Shown: piece by piece, positions 1 to 8,503 of the stretch
Layout of the letters: every line of letters begins with the position of its first letter
Position numbering within the stretch: the stretch's first letter is position 1
Assembly: GCA_934090795.1 (NCBI GenBank)
Contig: CAKOJQ010000002.1
Location: 1-64,000, forward strand
Source: an uncultured Bacilli bacterium
GTDB taxonomy: Bacteria; Bacillota_I; Bacilli_A; RF39; UBA660
DNA length: 64,000 bases
Reading direction: 5' to 3'
Notes under the pieces: model-generated
Database searches by the model: none
The model's input: only the letters and a program-made list of their open reading frames with translations
What the model was told of the DNA's origin: nothing
Position numbers and translations under genes: made by a program

Positions 1-120
1 TTTTTGGTTTGCTTGGAATATTGAACCGCTTATTTTTCAATAAAATAAATTTTCAAAACATATAAATTACAATTTATTGGATAAATTAGAATAATTTTAT
101 CTCTTTATGTTAGAATAACA

Positions 121-165
121 AAAAAAGACAACTCTAAGTCACAATGACCTAGAATTGTCTTTTTC
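121..165. terminator. Terminator at the 3' end of the relaxase gene
   Basis: AAAAGACAA (123-131) pairs with TTGTCTTTT (155-163), with A and T runs on either side, so it could work in both directions. The relaxase stop codon (139-141, minus strand) lies inside the loop. The 120 bases to the left hold no gene I can support. Confidence 0.6.
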
Positions 166-1443
166 TTTTTGTATGTCTTTATCAAAATTATTAATATTAT
201 CTTGCATAGATTTTGCTCTTTCTTTTATATCTTTACAGTATTTGTCATATTTACGAAATTCTTTAATTTTAGGTTGAAGATCATTTATTTCAGCAAGTAT
301 TTTAGATTTATCTTCTTCATTTTTAACTTTATGATATTGTTTCCAAAGTTTTTCTCTTTTATCCATAAGATTTTTATATTCATCATAATTGATTTTAGCA
401 AAATTATTTAAGTCTTCTTCTGTTTCAATATTATTCTTTTTCATAAATACTATTTGACTTGAATATTCGTCTAATTTTGTAATTTCTTTTCTAATTGAGT
501 ATGGTAGATATTGTTTAGGATGCTTCTTTGGAAATACGCCTAATAAATAACAGTAGTATAAGTATAAGCCATAAATACCTTTATGTGATTTATTAGTCTT
601 TAAGTATTCTTCAAAAATAGACTTTTGAGGTATAGGCTTAAATACAATTTGTCTTGATAAATATAATCTTTTGCTAATACCATCTTTAGAATATTCTTTA
701 CCAAATGCTTTTTCTATTCTAACCTTATCCTCATTATCTTTATAAATAGTTATAGTGTCATTTTTAGAATATATTTTGTATCCTAATTCTCTCATTCTTT
801 GAACAACTTGTTTAAGTGTTACTGAATAGCTAATAACATTATCTAAATCTTCTTTTAATATTCTATAATAGTCATCACTTAATACTTTATTTTTGTAGGT
901 GTTTCTGTAGCCTATATCTTCATCTAAAGTTGATAATCCATATTCAGCACATAATGAGTCTGATATATGTCTTAACTTAGCTAGATTAGTCCTATTGTTG
1001 TTATACTTTTTACCAGTTTTAAATGAAACAGAATTCACTATGAAATGATTATGAATATGATTAGTGTTTTGATGTGTTGCTACAACCACTTCAAAGTCCT
1101 TAAACATTTCTTCTGCAAACTTTACTCCAATCTCATGAGCAATATCAGAAGTAACTTCTCCTTCTTTAAAAGATTGATAACCATGAAACGCTAATATCCC
1201 ATTTGTTTTTCCATATTCTTCTTTTGTAAAAAGCATATCTTCATAAGGATTTCTTTCAGAGCAGTTTATTGAACTAACATAACATACTTTTTCGTTTTTA
1301 TAATTGTTTTCTGTACTCTCAATTTCAAGATAACTATATGAGTTTTTTCCATAATCTTTATTGATGGTTTTTTCGGGATTAATGATATAATTTATTGACT
1401 GTTTTAAATTATTCTTAATACTCCAAATAGAAGTAGTCGCCAT
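139..1443 (-). CDS. MOBP-type relaxase / mobilization nuclease
   Basis: The protein is predicted to nick the origin of transfer and lead a mobile element into a recipient. At 434 aa it carries the relaxase metal-binding signature THQNTNHIHNHFIVNS near residue 120, which supplies the conserved H-x-H pair of the Relaxase/Mobilisation nuclease family (PF03432). A Tyr in the N-terminal 60 residues would be the nucleophile, but I cannot assign which one. The C-terminal 130 residues are Lys/Glu-rich and probably coiled-coil. It lies downstream of tnpV and tnpX on the same strand, as the mobilization gene does in Tn4451-type elements. The family is secure; the MOB subgroup is less so. Confidence 0.85.
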   Translation of the reverse strand: MATTSIWSIKNNLKQSINYIINPEKTINKDYGKNSYSYLEIESTENNYKNEKVCYVSSINCSERNPYEDMLFTKEEYGKTNGILAFHGYQSFKEGEVTSDIAHEIGVKFAEEMFKDFEVVVATHQNTNHIHNHFIVNSVSFKTGKKYNNNRTNLAKLRHISDSLCAEYGLSTLDEDIGYRNTYKNKVLSDDYYRILKEDLDNVISYSVTLKQVVQRMRELGYKIYSKNDTITIYKDNEDKVRIEKAFGKEYSKDGISKRLYLSRQIVFKPIPQKSIFEEYLKTNKSHKGIYGLYLYYCYLLGVFPKKHPKQYLPYSIRKEITKLDEYSSQIVFMKKNNIETEEDLNNFAKINYDEYKNLMDKREKLWKQYHKVKNEEDKSKILAEINDLQPKIKEFRKYDKYCKDIKERAKSMQDNINNFDKDIQKEKDNSRSL

Positions 1444-1518
1444 AATTAAGGTTTAGCCTTTCTATATAGTGGATTTTGGGGGTGGGAGTAAAAATCCGTT
1501 GCTTGCTTATAGAAAGAA

Positions 1519-1872
1519 TCAATCATAGATTAACTCTTTTAAAATAATTTCTTCAGTCATATTTCTATAATTATTCATCAATTTAACCCATTCAATTTGA
1601 TTATTATCTTTACTTTTTTCAGATAGCTTGTCGTCATTTTCAATATAGTTACTCATTAAAATATTGTATCTTTTAGAGCATTCAATACTGACCGAAAGAA
1701 GATGATTTGTTAATTCATTTTTCATCAGTAATGACACATATAATCCTTTTTTATGATTTTTAATATAATCTAATCTTAAATATCCATACTTATTAATTTG
1801 TTTATAATCCTGTTTTTTAATTGTTAAATTTGGTAATAAATAGTCACCAATTTTTGTATATTCAATATTCAT
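1519..1872 (-). CDS. TnpV-like transposon-encoded protein
   Basis: A 117-aa protein with the sequence pattern of TnpV (PF14198): an N-terminal GDYLLPNL, then a KYGYLRLDYIK segment, a helix rich in Leu, a middle IEC/R segment, and a C-terminal block ending in WVKLMNNYRNMTEEIILKEL. TnpV proteins are small accessory proteins of Tn4451/Tn4453-family mobilizable transposons, and their biochemical role is unknown. The gene sits 18 bp downstream of the large serine recombinase on the same strand and is probably co-transcribed with it. Family assignment is by motif recall and was not searched. Confidence 0.75.
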   Translation of the reverse strand: MNIEYTKIGDYLLPNLTIKKQDYKQINKYGYLRLDYIKNHKKGLYVSLLMKNELTNHLLSVSIECSKRYNILMSNYIENDDKLSEKSKDNNQIEWVKLMNNYRNMTEEIILKELIYD

Positions 1873-1890
1873 AATTTTATTATTTCCTTT

Positions 1891-3711
1891 CTAACTTTCT
1901 AATAATTTATTAGTTTTATAGCTTACAATTCCGTATTTATCTTTAATATCTTCTCTTGATATTGGAAAATTATTTGAATTGGTAAGTGCTACAAATCTAA
2001 TAATTTTTTCATCAATTTTAGGTTGATATTCTAATATTATTTCATTAGTTTCATCATCAATTTTTTCGTACATTTCATAAAAAGAAGTTTCAAAACATTC
2101 ATTCATTTTATTTAAATATTTGTTTAATTCATCTTTTGACATTCGACTGCCTTTAATTATTTCTTCATTATTATTAATCATAACAGGAACAGCTACATCA
2201 AATATTCCTACATCATAAAATCTTATTAACTCTTTAATAAATCCATTTCTAAAATTAATTTTCTCAAGAATTAAATTTCCTTTATCATCCTTTTTAATTT
2301 CAATAGTATCAATAAATTTAGAAATAAATTCTTGTTTTTCTGACTTATCCATATCATTCCATTTTGATTTTAATAATGAATTTAAAGTATCAAGCCTTAT
2401 CATTTTTTCTCTTTCTAAATCTCTTTCAGCAAGTAATTCGTGAGGTGAGTAATTAAAAGTTTCTAAATTAATTAATTCTAGTTTTTTATTTTCTAAGTTG
2501 GCAAGTTTATCTTCAATTAGTTTATAATCTTCTTTAAAATCATCCATTTCTACAATACCTTTAATATAGGCTTGTTTAATTCTGTCTCGTTGTTTTTCTA
2601 AAATTTTAATTTCTTTATCAATAGAATTTGTATCAATTTTACTATTCTTATCTTCTAGAATAGGTAAGAAAAACTTTTTAACAGCCATATCATATTCTAA
2701 TAAATCATAAATAAAATTCTTCAACAGTTTTTCTACATGACTCTCGTTAAAGTTAATATGACAATGCTCACAAGTATAGTACATATATTTTCTTTTAGTA
2801 CCACCAGAACCTTTACATTTCATTATCCTTCCACAATCTGGACATTTAAGCCTTTGGAAAAAAGTATAAATTCTATCTCTAGTATAAGTTCTTTGATTTC
2901 TTTCCTTTTGTCTTTGACATTCTTCCCATTTGGCACGAGATATAATAGGTTCTACAACATTCATATAAACTATTGGTTCTAGATTTTCTTGTTTGCCAAT
3001 TCGTTTATATTGTTCATAATCACCCATATAGATTTTGTTATCTATAATCTTTTGGATAGTAGTATCTCTCCATTTCTTTTTAGGATAAACATCATTTTCT
3101 TTAAAGTAATTAGCAATTTGCTGAAAACTTTTTCCCTCTAAATACATATCAAATATTTTTTCTACATAGGGACGAGTAGCATTATCAATAATCATTGTTT
3201 TATCATCAGCACTCTTATAACCAAATGGCCTTTGACCTGGAATATGTCCTGACTTAATTGCACCATTTAATCCAAATTTTGTTCTTTCTGATACAATTTC
3301 TATTTCTAACTGTGATAATACTGTTAGCATTCTTACAAAGAATCTTCCATTAGCAGTAGAAGTATTAACATCGTCTCTATCACATAGTAGAAAGCAATTA
3401 TATTGTTCTAAAACTGATATTAGTTCTTCCAGATCACGAACCGAACGGGTAATTCTATCTAGTTTATAAGCAACAATATAATTTATTTTTCCTTCTTTCA
3501 TATCTTGTAGCATTGCTTGAAATTGAGGTCTATGTTCCATATCCTTAGCAGATATCCCAGCGTCTCTATAGACCTTATAAACTTCTAAATCTTTAAAATT
3601 ACATAATTGAAGTAATTTTTCCTCTTGTTCACCTAAACTAAATCCTTCTCTTGCTTGATCTTCTGTTGATACACGAATATAAACTCCTGCTGTTTTCCTT
3701 TCATTATCCAT
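1891..3711 (-). CDS. Large serine recombinase (TnpX-like)
   Basis: A 606-aa site-specific recombinase. The N-terminal resolvase domain contains YIRVSTEDQ with the catalytic Ser, then YKLDRITRS. A recombinase domain follows (GQRPFGYK onward), then a zinc ribbon with CPDC and CEHC pairs near residues 290-315, and a Lys/Glu-rich coiled coil. This order is typical of large serine recombinases such as TnpX, which excise and insert transposons through a circular intermediate. An ATG three codons further upstream lies only 2 bp from the AAAGGAGA ribosome site, so the ATG at 3711 is preferred. The gene should lie close to one end of the element. Confidence 0.92.
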   Translation of the reverse strand: MDNERKTAGVYIRVSTEDQAREGFSLGEQEEKLLQLCNFKDLEVYKVYRDAGISAKDMEHRPQFQAMLQDMKEGKINYIVAYKLDRITRSVRDLEELISVLEQYNCFLLCDRDDVNTSTANGRFFVRMLTVLSQLEIEIVSERTKFGLNGAIKSGHIPGQRPFGYKSADDKTMIIDNATRPYVEKIFDMYLEGKSFQQIANYFKENDVYPKKKWRDTTIQKIIDNKIYMGDYEQYKRIGKQENLEPIVYMNVVEPIISRAKWEECQRQKERNQRTYTRDRIYTFFQRLKCPDCGRIMKCKGSGGTKRKYMYYTCEHCHINFNESHVEKLLKNFIYDLLEYDMAVKKFFLPILEDKNSKIDTNSIDKEIKILEKQRDRIKQAYIKGIVEMDDFKEDYKLIEDKLANLENKKLELINLETFNYSPHELLAERDLEREKMIRLDTLNSLLKSKWNDMDKSEKQEFISKFIDTIEIKKDDKGNLILEKINFRNGFIKELIRFYDVGIFDVAVPVMINNNEEIIKGSRMSKDELNKYLNKMNECFETSFYEMYEKIDDETNEIILEYQPKIDEKIIRFVALTNSNNFPISREDIKDKYGIVSYKTNKLLES

Positions 3712-3752
3712 AATTATCATTCTCCTTTCTTTTTAGGGTAGTGAAAGGCACC

Positions 3753-3781
3753 AAAAAAGGTGTCACATAACAAGGACACCT
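3753..3781 (-). terminator. Rho-independent terminator (minus strand)
   Basis: AGGTGTC (3758-3764) pairs with GACACCT (3775-3781). On the minus strand the stem is followed by a run of six T. It lies between the 90-aa gene and the recombinase gene and would end transcription of the former. Confidence 0.75.
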
Positions 3782-3852
3782 CTAGATTTTATTGATTATT
3801 TGTACGACAAAAACAACCAATATTATGGGAGTATCTAAACTCTCAAATCAAT

Positions 3853-4125
3853 TTAATGCCTTGCTATGTATTCTGACAATTCAGATAATGGAACTTTATT
3901 TTGTAAGTTTCCTAAATAAAAATATTTCTGTTCATTAAAGAACAAGTATAACTGGTTATTTATTATAACCTTATGAGGTTCAACATACGCTAGATTAGTA
4001 TGTTCAACAATTCGTAAGCAACCTTCGTAGATTTTATATTTCTGCTTACTAAATTTGCAAGACCAATCGATTTTGGTTTTGAGTTCATCACTCATATTGA
4101 TTTTCTTCTTAATTATTTTAATCAT
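3853..4125 (-). CDS. Hypothetical protein, 90 aa
   Basis: A small protein I do not recognise. It begins with a Lys/Ile-rich stretch (MIKIIKKKINM) and has no membrane segment or known motif. A second Met at residue 11 could be the true start, but AAAGGTG lies about 10 bp before the first ATG. It is transcribed toward the recombinase and ends in its own terminator, so it is probably not in the recombinase operon. It may be cargo of the mobile element or the first chromosomal gene beyond its end; the sequence does not decide. Confidence 0.6.
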   Translation of the reverse strand: MIKIIKKKINMSDELKTKIDWSCKFSKQKYKIYEGCLRIVEHTNLAYVEPHKVIINNQLYLFFNEQKYFYLGNLQNKVPLSELSEYIARH

Positions 4126-4223
4126 ATCACATCACACCTTTCTTTGCAATAACGCACAAAAAAATCAACTATTTCTAGTTGACTTAATCATTAACGTCAC
4201 ATTGGTGCGACGATTTTATCTTA

Positions 4224-4298
4224 TGGAGCAAGTGAGGAGAATCGAACTCCCATCCCAACCTTGGCAAGGTTATATTCTAACCATTGAACCACACCTGC
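4224..4298 (-). tRNA. tRNA-Gly (GCC anticodon)
   Basis: The reverse complement folds as a cloverleaf. The acceptor GCAGGTG pairs with CACTTGC, the anticodon loop reads TTGCCAA with GCC, and the T arm contains GGTTCGATTC-like bases. The 3' CCA is encoded (4224-4226). The 3' end faces the mobile element on the left. Confidence 0.95.
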
Positions 4299-4418
4299 GT
4301 TACAAGTTACATTTTATCAAAACATGAAAATAAATTCAATATAAAAATTGAAAAAAATTAAGAAGAATGATAATATAATTATTGTAATGTTGAAAATAAG
4401 AAGAATATTGAGGAGTTT

Positions 4419-5015
4419 ATGAAGAAATTTATATTAATAATATTGTTTATGATACTTATATATTCAGTTGGTGGAATATATTATATAAAATATGTTTATA
4501 AAGATAATAATGAACCAGTTGTTAAAAATTTAGCTGAAATAGAAGGATATCCTTATTCATTAAAGAGTAATGCTAGTAAATTATATAAAGATGAATTTAA
4601 TATATTAAAAGATAATTTAGAAAATAATTATAATGAAGAAGAATATATTAAAAGTATAAGTAAGTTATATATCATAGATTTATATTCTTTAAAGAATAAA
4701 TTAAATAAGTATGATATTAATGTTGATTTTATATATCCATATATAGTTAGTAATTATAGATTAAATATAGAAAATACTTTATATAAATATTTAGAAAACA
4801 ATAGTGATGGAAATAGAAATCAGGAATTACCTGTTGTTAGCAATGTTATTATTGATGAAATATTAGATGAAAAATATTCATTAAATAAAGAAAATGTTCC
4901 ATGTAAAAAGGTTAAGGTAACAATAGAATATGAAAATGATCTTGGTTATGATAAAAGTGGTACTATTACGTTAGTTAAACAAGATAAATATTATTATATA
5001 GTAGAATATAATTAA
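4419..5015 (+). CDS. Membrane-anchored extracytoplasmic hypothetical protein
   Basis: A 198-aa protein with a strong N-terminal hydrophobic segment (residues 4-22) preceded by MKK. There is no lipobox Cys, so it is probably held in the membrane by an uncleaved signal anchor. The remaining 170 residues are Asn/Tyr/Glu-rich and end in a short beta-rich region (residues 160-198) that resembles a small nuclear-transport-factor-2-like fold only in general character. It is a single-gene unit with a GAGG ribosome site and a strong terminator downstream. Function unknown. Confidence 0.7.
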   Translation: MKKFILIILFMILIYSVGGIYYIKYVYKDNNEPVVKNLAEIEGYPYSLKSNASKLYKDEFNILKDNLENNYNEEEYIKSISKLYIIDLYSLKNKLNKYDINVDFIYPYIVSNYRLNIENTLYKYLENNSDGNRNQELPVVSNVIIDEILDEKYSLNKENVPCKKVKVTIEYENDLGYDKSGTITLVKQDKYYYIVEYN

Positions 5016-5042
5016 AAGAGCTTTTTAGTAAGGCTCTTTTTA
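5015..5042. terminator. Bidirectional terminator
   Basis: AAAAGAGC (5015-5022) pairs with GCTCTTTT (5034-5041), with T on one side and A on the other. It separates two convergent genes. Confidence 0.75.
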
Positions 5043-5237
5043 CTTATCTAAATCCATTAATAGGATACCTATGTTTATAATACTTGTTATTCCTACTATT
5101 GAATAAATTATTCTAGAAATAACAGAACCCGCTGTAAAAATAGCGTCTATTATATTGAAATCTAGTAGTCCGACTAATCCCCAGTTTAATCCACCTATAA
5201 TAGTAATAACTAAACATATTTTTTGCAGTGTTGTCAT
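5040..5237 (-). CDS. DUF378 small membrane protein
   Basis: A 65-aa protein with two hydrophobic helices and the hallmark GGLNWGLVGL of DUF378 (PF04070), a family of small membrane proteins of unknown role common in Bacillota. The frame extends 17 codons further upstream, but the ATG at 5237 has AGAGG about 8 bp before it and gives the family's usual length, so it is chosen. Confidence 0.85.
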   Translation of the reverse strand: MTTLQKICLVITIIGGLNWGLVGLLDFNIIDAIFTAGSVISRIIYSIVGITSIINIGILLMDLDK

Positions 5238-5328
5238 TATAACCTCTTTTCTAATATTAGTATGAGTTTTTTTAGAAATATTATACATAAATATTTTTAA
5301 TTTAAAATATTATTATGTAGGAGGATTA

Positions 5329-6327
5329 ATGAAAAAATATTTATTATTTTTAATAGGATTATTATTTATCACTGGATGTGCTAGTAAGAGTGGTGAATTA
5401 AGTTGTGATAATTTTATTAAATTGTATGGTAAAAAAGATACTTATTTAGTTAAGGGCACTATGGATATTGTTAGTAATGAAGATACATTTACTTATAATA
5501 TAACGGCTGCTAGAAATAAAAATAATTATAGAGTTGATTTAAATAATACAATAAATAATCATGAACAAACTATTTTAAGAAGTAATGATGAGGTATATGT
5601 TGTAACACCTAGTTTGAATAAGAGTTTTAAATTTCAATCAGAATGGCCAGACAATGGGTCTCAAGGATATTTAATAGATAGCTTGGTTAGAGATGTTAAA
5701 AATGATAGCGAGGCTAAAGTAGAAAATAGTGATGATGGCTTTATTATTACTACTAAAGTTAATTATCCTAATAATAGTTTGTTAGTTAATGAGAAAATAT
5801 ATTTAGATAAAGATAGTAATATTGTTAAAGTTGATGTTCTTGATAATAGTGGTAATGTTAAGATAACTGTTAAGTTTAGTTCGATAGATTTTAAACCAAC
5901 ATTTAAGGATGATTATTTTGATTTAGATACTTTAATTGATGAGAATGCGAAGGAAGATCAAAATGTTAGTAAAACGATAGATGATATTATTTATCCTTTA
6001 TATTTACCTACTAATACTTATTTAAATAGTAAAGATACTATTAATACTGATACTGGTAATAGGGTTATATTAACTTTTAGTGGGGATTCACCTTTTACAT
6101 TAGTTGAAGAGAAGGCAAGCATTAAGGATGAATTTGAAATTATTCCAGTTTATGGAGAACCTTTAATGCTTAGTGATACTTGCGGGGCATTATCTTCTAA
6201 CTCTTTATATTGGACTAGTAATAATGTAGATTTTTATTTATCTAGTGATAAGTTATCTTCAACTGAGTTATTAACTATTGCTGAAAGTATATCTACAGGC
6301 AGTTTATCAGTTGTTGGTGAAAAATAA
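5329..6327 (+). CDS. LolA/YdcC-like lipoprotein
   Basis: A 332-aa lipoprotein. The signal peptide ends in the lipobox LLFITGC, so Cys16 would be lipidated and the protein anchored to the outer face of the membrane. The mature part has the beta-rich pattern of LolA/RseB-like proteins, including VYVVTPSLNKSFKFQSEWP, a segment I associate with Bacillus YdcC, a sporulation-controlled lipoprotein. It may bind lipids or act in the mother-cell membrane during sporulation; that is inferred from the family. The gene has its own AGGAGG ribosome site and a clear terminator. Confidence 0.75.
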   Translation: MKKYLLFLIGLLFITGCASKSGELSCDNFIKLYGKKDTYLVKGTMDIVSNEDTFTYNITAARNKNNYRVDLNNTINNHEQTILRSNDEVYVVTPSLNKSFKFQSEWPDNGSQGYLIDSLVRDVKNDSEAKVENSDDGFIITTKVNYPNNSLLVNEKIYLDKDSNIVKVDVLDNSGNVKITVKFSSIDFKPTFKDDYFDLDTLIDENAKEDQNVSKTIDDIIYPLYLPTNTYLNSKDTINTDTGNRVILTFSGDSPFTLVEEKASIKDEFEIIPVYGEPLMLSDTCGALSSNSLYWTSNNVDFYLSSDKLSSTELLTIAESISTGSLSVVGEK

Positions 6328-6334
6328 TTTAGGG

Positions 6335-6363
6335 AAATCTCTTTATATAGGAGATTTTTTTTG
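6335..6363 (+). terminator. Terminator of the YdcC-like gene
   Basis: AAATCTC (6335-6341) pairs with GAGATTT (6351-6357), followed by a T run to 6362. Confidence 0.8.
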
Positions 6364-6389
6364 CGTTTTTAACTTTGTTAGTATATAAT
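6361..6389 (+). promoter_or_regulatory. Candidate sigma-A promoter for the first ligase
   Basis: TTGCGT (6361-6366) and TATAAT (6384-6389) are 17 bp apart and lie 50 bp before the start at 6440. The -10 is perfect and the -35 matches in its first three bases. The only other sequence here is the preceding terminator. Confidence 0.5.
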
Positions 6390-6439
6390 CTAATTAAAGA
6401 TTAAATTTTATTAATTTTGATCTTATTTGGGAGGTTAAA

Positions 6440-8428
6440 ATGGACTATATTAATGAGTTAGAATTACAAGTAAATAATATATTAGAAAATGGAAATAAAA
6501 GTAAAAATAAATATCAAGATGTGGATGTTTTGAATATACCAGAAAAAGCAAAAATTATACTTAAAGATTTGGATGAAAATCATAATTATTCTTTTGCTAT
6601 GAATGCATATTTAAGAAATAAGAAAAATTTTAGTAGAAATGCAATTTTTTATAGAGGAAATAAAATAGATTATAGGACACTTTTTAATCATGTATTTAGT
6701 TATGCTAAAAGTTTAAAAGAGTTAGGGTATAAAAAAGGTGATGAGGTTCCACTATGTGTTAGTAATACACCTGAATTTGTATATTTATATTTAGCAATAA
6801 ACTTAATTGGTGGTGTTGTTAATTCTTTTGGAGAATGGTTTGATTCTGATTATTTAAAGATGATTATTGAAAAATCTAAAAGTGATTATGTATTTATTAG
6901 TGATGATGTTTATGATGAATTAAAGGATAAATTAAATGGTGTAAATTTTAATAATTTAGTAATAGTTCCACTTTCTAATTCATTACCTAACTTTAGAGGA
7001 GAAACTGTAGATCCTTATGAAGAATTTGATAAAGGTTTTGTTAGTTTTGAAGATAAAACTGATTATATTAAAGATAAGACTTCTAAGAATGTTATAACAA
7101 TAAATGATTTTGAAAATATTGGTGTAGATTATGACGGAAAAGTAGTTGAAGATGTTGAATTAGATGATCCGATGGCAGTAACTTATACAAGTGGTACTAC
7201 TAATCCTGGTGTTCCTAAAGGTGTGTTGCATGCTAATAGAAGTTATGTAACTATTTCTAGATTTCATGATAAAGATATTTCTGGTCTAGCTAGTATGGAT
7301 GGAATAAGTGTACTTCATCATATTCCTACATATACACATATGGAATTATGTTCACTTGGGGATTCATTATTTCATGGTTGTTTAATGAATTTAGAACCTA
7401 TTTATAATAGATGCTTCTTTAAGTATAGTATGGCTATTCATAGACCTAATTATGCTCCAGGTTCTGTAGGATTTTATTTAGATTTTTGTAATAATTTAAA
7501 TAATAATCCAAAGTTTAAAAATTTAGATTTTACTAACTTAATTGCTCCTACTATTACGGGAGAGGGAATGAGCAATGGAGAAGAAAAATATTTTAATTAT
7601 ACAGCTAGAAAACATAAATTTGGTACTTCTAAATTACCATTTCCGTTAGCACCTGTTTCATTTTCAATTGGTGGTGGAACTGGAGAAGCTAGTGGTATAT
7701 TTACTACTTTGTTTAAAGCACATTTAGAAAAATTACCTCAAAATATGTTTCTAAAAGAGGGAATTGGTCTTACAACTTTACCATTTGCTGAAACTGAAGT
7801 TCTTGATAAAAATGGAAGATATTGTAAATTAAATGAGGTTGGGTTATTAGTTGGTAAGTCTCCGGCTGATATGACTAAATATTATTATGATGAAAATGAT
7901 TTTGATAAATTACGTATTAATGATTTACATGTAGAAAGCGCTGATGGAAAGAGATGGTTATCATTAACTAATTATGCTTTTAAATCTGATAATAATAGAA
8001 GAGTTAGAATTAAAGGAAGATTAGATGATGCATTTGTAGTTAATGGAAGAACTATACCTCTATTTGAAATAGAAGACGTGGTTTTAAAAGATACGAAAAA
8101 TGTTATGAGTACGACTGCTGTTAGGGTAATTGATGACAAAATGGGAGAATCAATTGTTATTCATGTGGAATTTAGTCCGGTTATGATTAGTTGTTTTGCT
8201 AAAGCTTTAGACAGTATTAATTCAAGACTTAAAAAAGAATTTCCTAAAGAATTAGTGGATAAAATGTATATTCGAGTACATTCTAATGTTGAATCATTTC
8301 CTATTGCTCCAAGTGGTAAAAGAGATCGTGGGGCATTAATTGAAGAAGGACTCGATTTAACTAAATGTTTTGATGTAAACCCTAAATTAACATATATGGA
8401 AAAGGTTAAAAAATTAGAATATAAATAA
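6440..8428 (+). CDS. AMP-forming acyl/aryl ligase (ligase 1 of the array)
   Basis: A 662-aa adenylate-forming enzyme expected to activate a carboxylic acid as acyl-AMP and pass it to CoA or another acceptor. The A3 phosphate loop is YTSGTTNPGVPKGV (about residues 248-261), with two residues more than usual. The motif RIKGRLDDAFVVNGR matches the hinge (A8), and PSGKRDRG near residue 625 supplies the C-terminal catalytic Lys (A10). No carrier protein or reductase is fused. It is the most divergent of the three ligases here and lacks their shared N-terminal motif. A terminator and then a kinase-like membrane gene follow. The substrate is unknown. Confidence 0.85.
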   Translation: MDYINELELQVNNILENGNKSKNKYQDVDVLNIPEKAKIILKDLDENHNYSFAMNAYLRNKKNFSRNAIFYRGNKIDYRTLFNHVFSYAKSLKELGYKKGDEVPLCVSNTPEFVYLYLAINLIGGVVNSFGEWFDSDYLKMIIEKSKSDYVFISDDVYDELKDKLNGVNFNNLVIVPLSNSLPNFRGETVDPYEEFDKGFVSFEDKTDYIKDKTSKNVITINDFENIGVDYDGKVVEDVELDDPMAVTYTSGTTNPGVPKGVLHANRSYVTISRFHDKDISGLASMDGISVLHHIPTYTHMELCSLGDSLFHGCLMNLEPIYNRCFFKYSMAIHRPNYAPGSVGFYLDFCNNLNNNPKFKNLDFTNLIAPTITGEGMSNGEEKYFNYTARKHKFGTSKLPFPLAPVSFSIGGGTGEASGIFTTLFKAHLEKLPQNMFLKEGIGLTTLPFAETEVLDKNGRYCKLNEVGLLVGKSPADMTKYYYDENDFDKLRINDLHVESADGKRWLSLTNYAFKSDNNRRVRIKGRLDDAFVVNGRTIPLFEIEDVVLKDTKNVMSTTAVRVIDDKMGESIVIHVEFSPVMISCFAKALDSINSRLKKEFPKELVDKMYIRVHSNVESFPIAPSGKRDRGALIEEGLDLTKCFDVNPKLTYMEKVKKLEYK

Positions 8429-8432
8429 TATT

Positions 8433-8469
8433 AAAATTAGTTCTATGTTGATATAGACTAATTTTTTTT
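8433..8469 (+). terminator. Terminator after ligase 1
   Basis: AAAATTAGT (8433-8441) pairs with ACTAATTTT (about 8456-8464), followed by more T. A read-through fraction may still reach the kinase-like gene that starts 35 bp later. Confidence 0.65.
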
Positions 8470-8503
8470 ATTGTGATATTCTTTTGGTAAGAAGGTGAAT
8501 ATA

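Noticed and set aside
4055..4327. 90-codon plus-strand frame across tRNA-Gly
   Set aside because: It lies antisense to the 90-aa gene and runs through the tRNA; there is no ribosome site.
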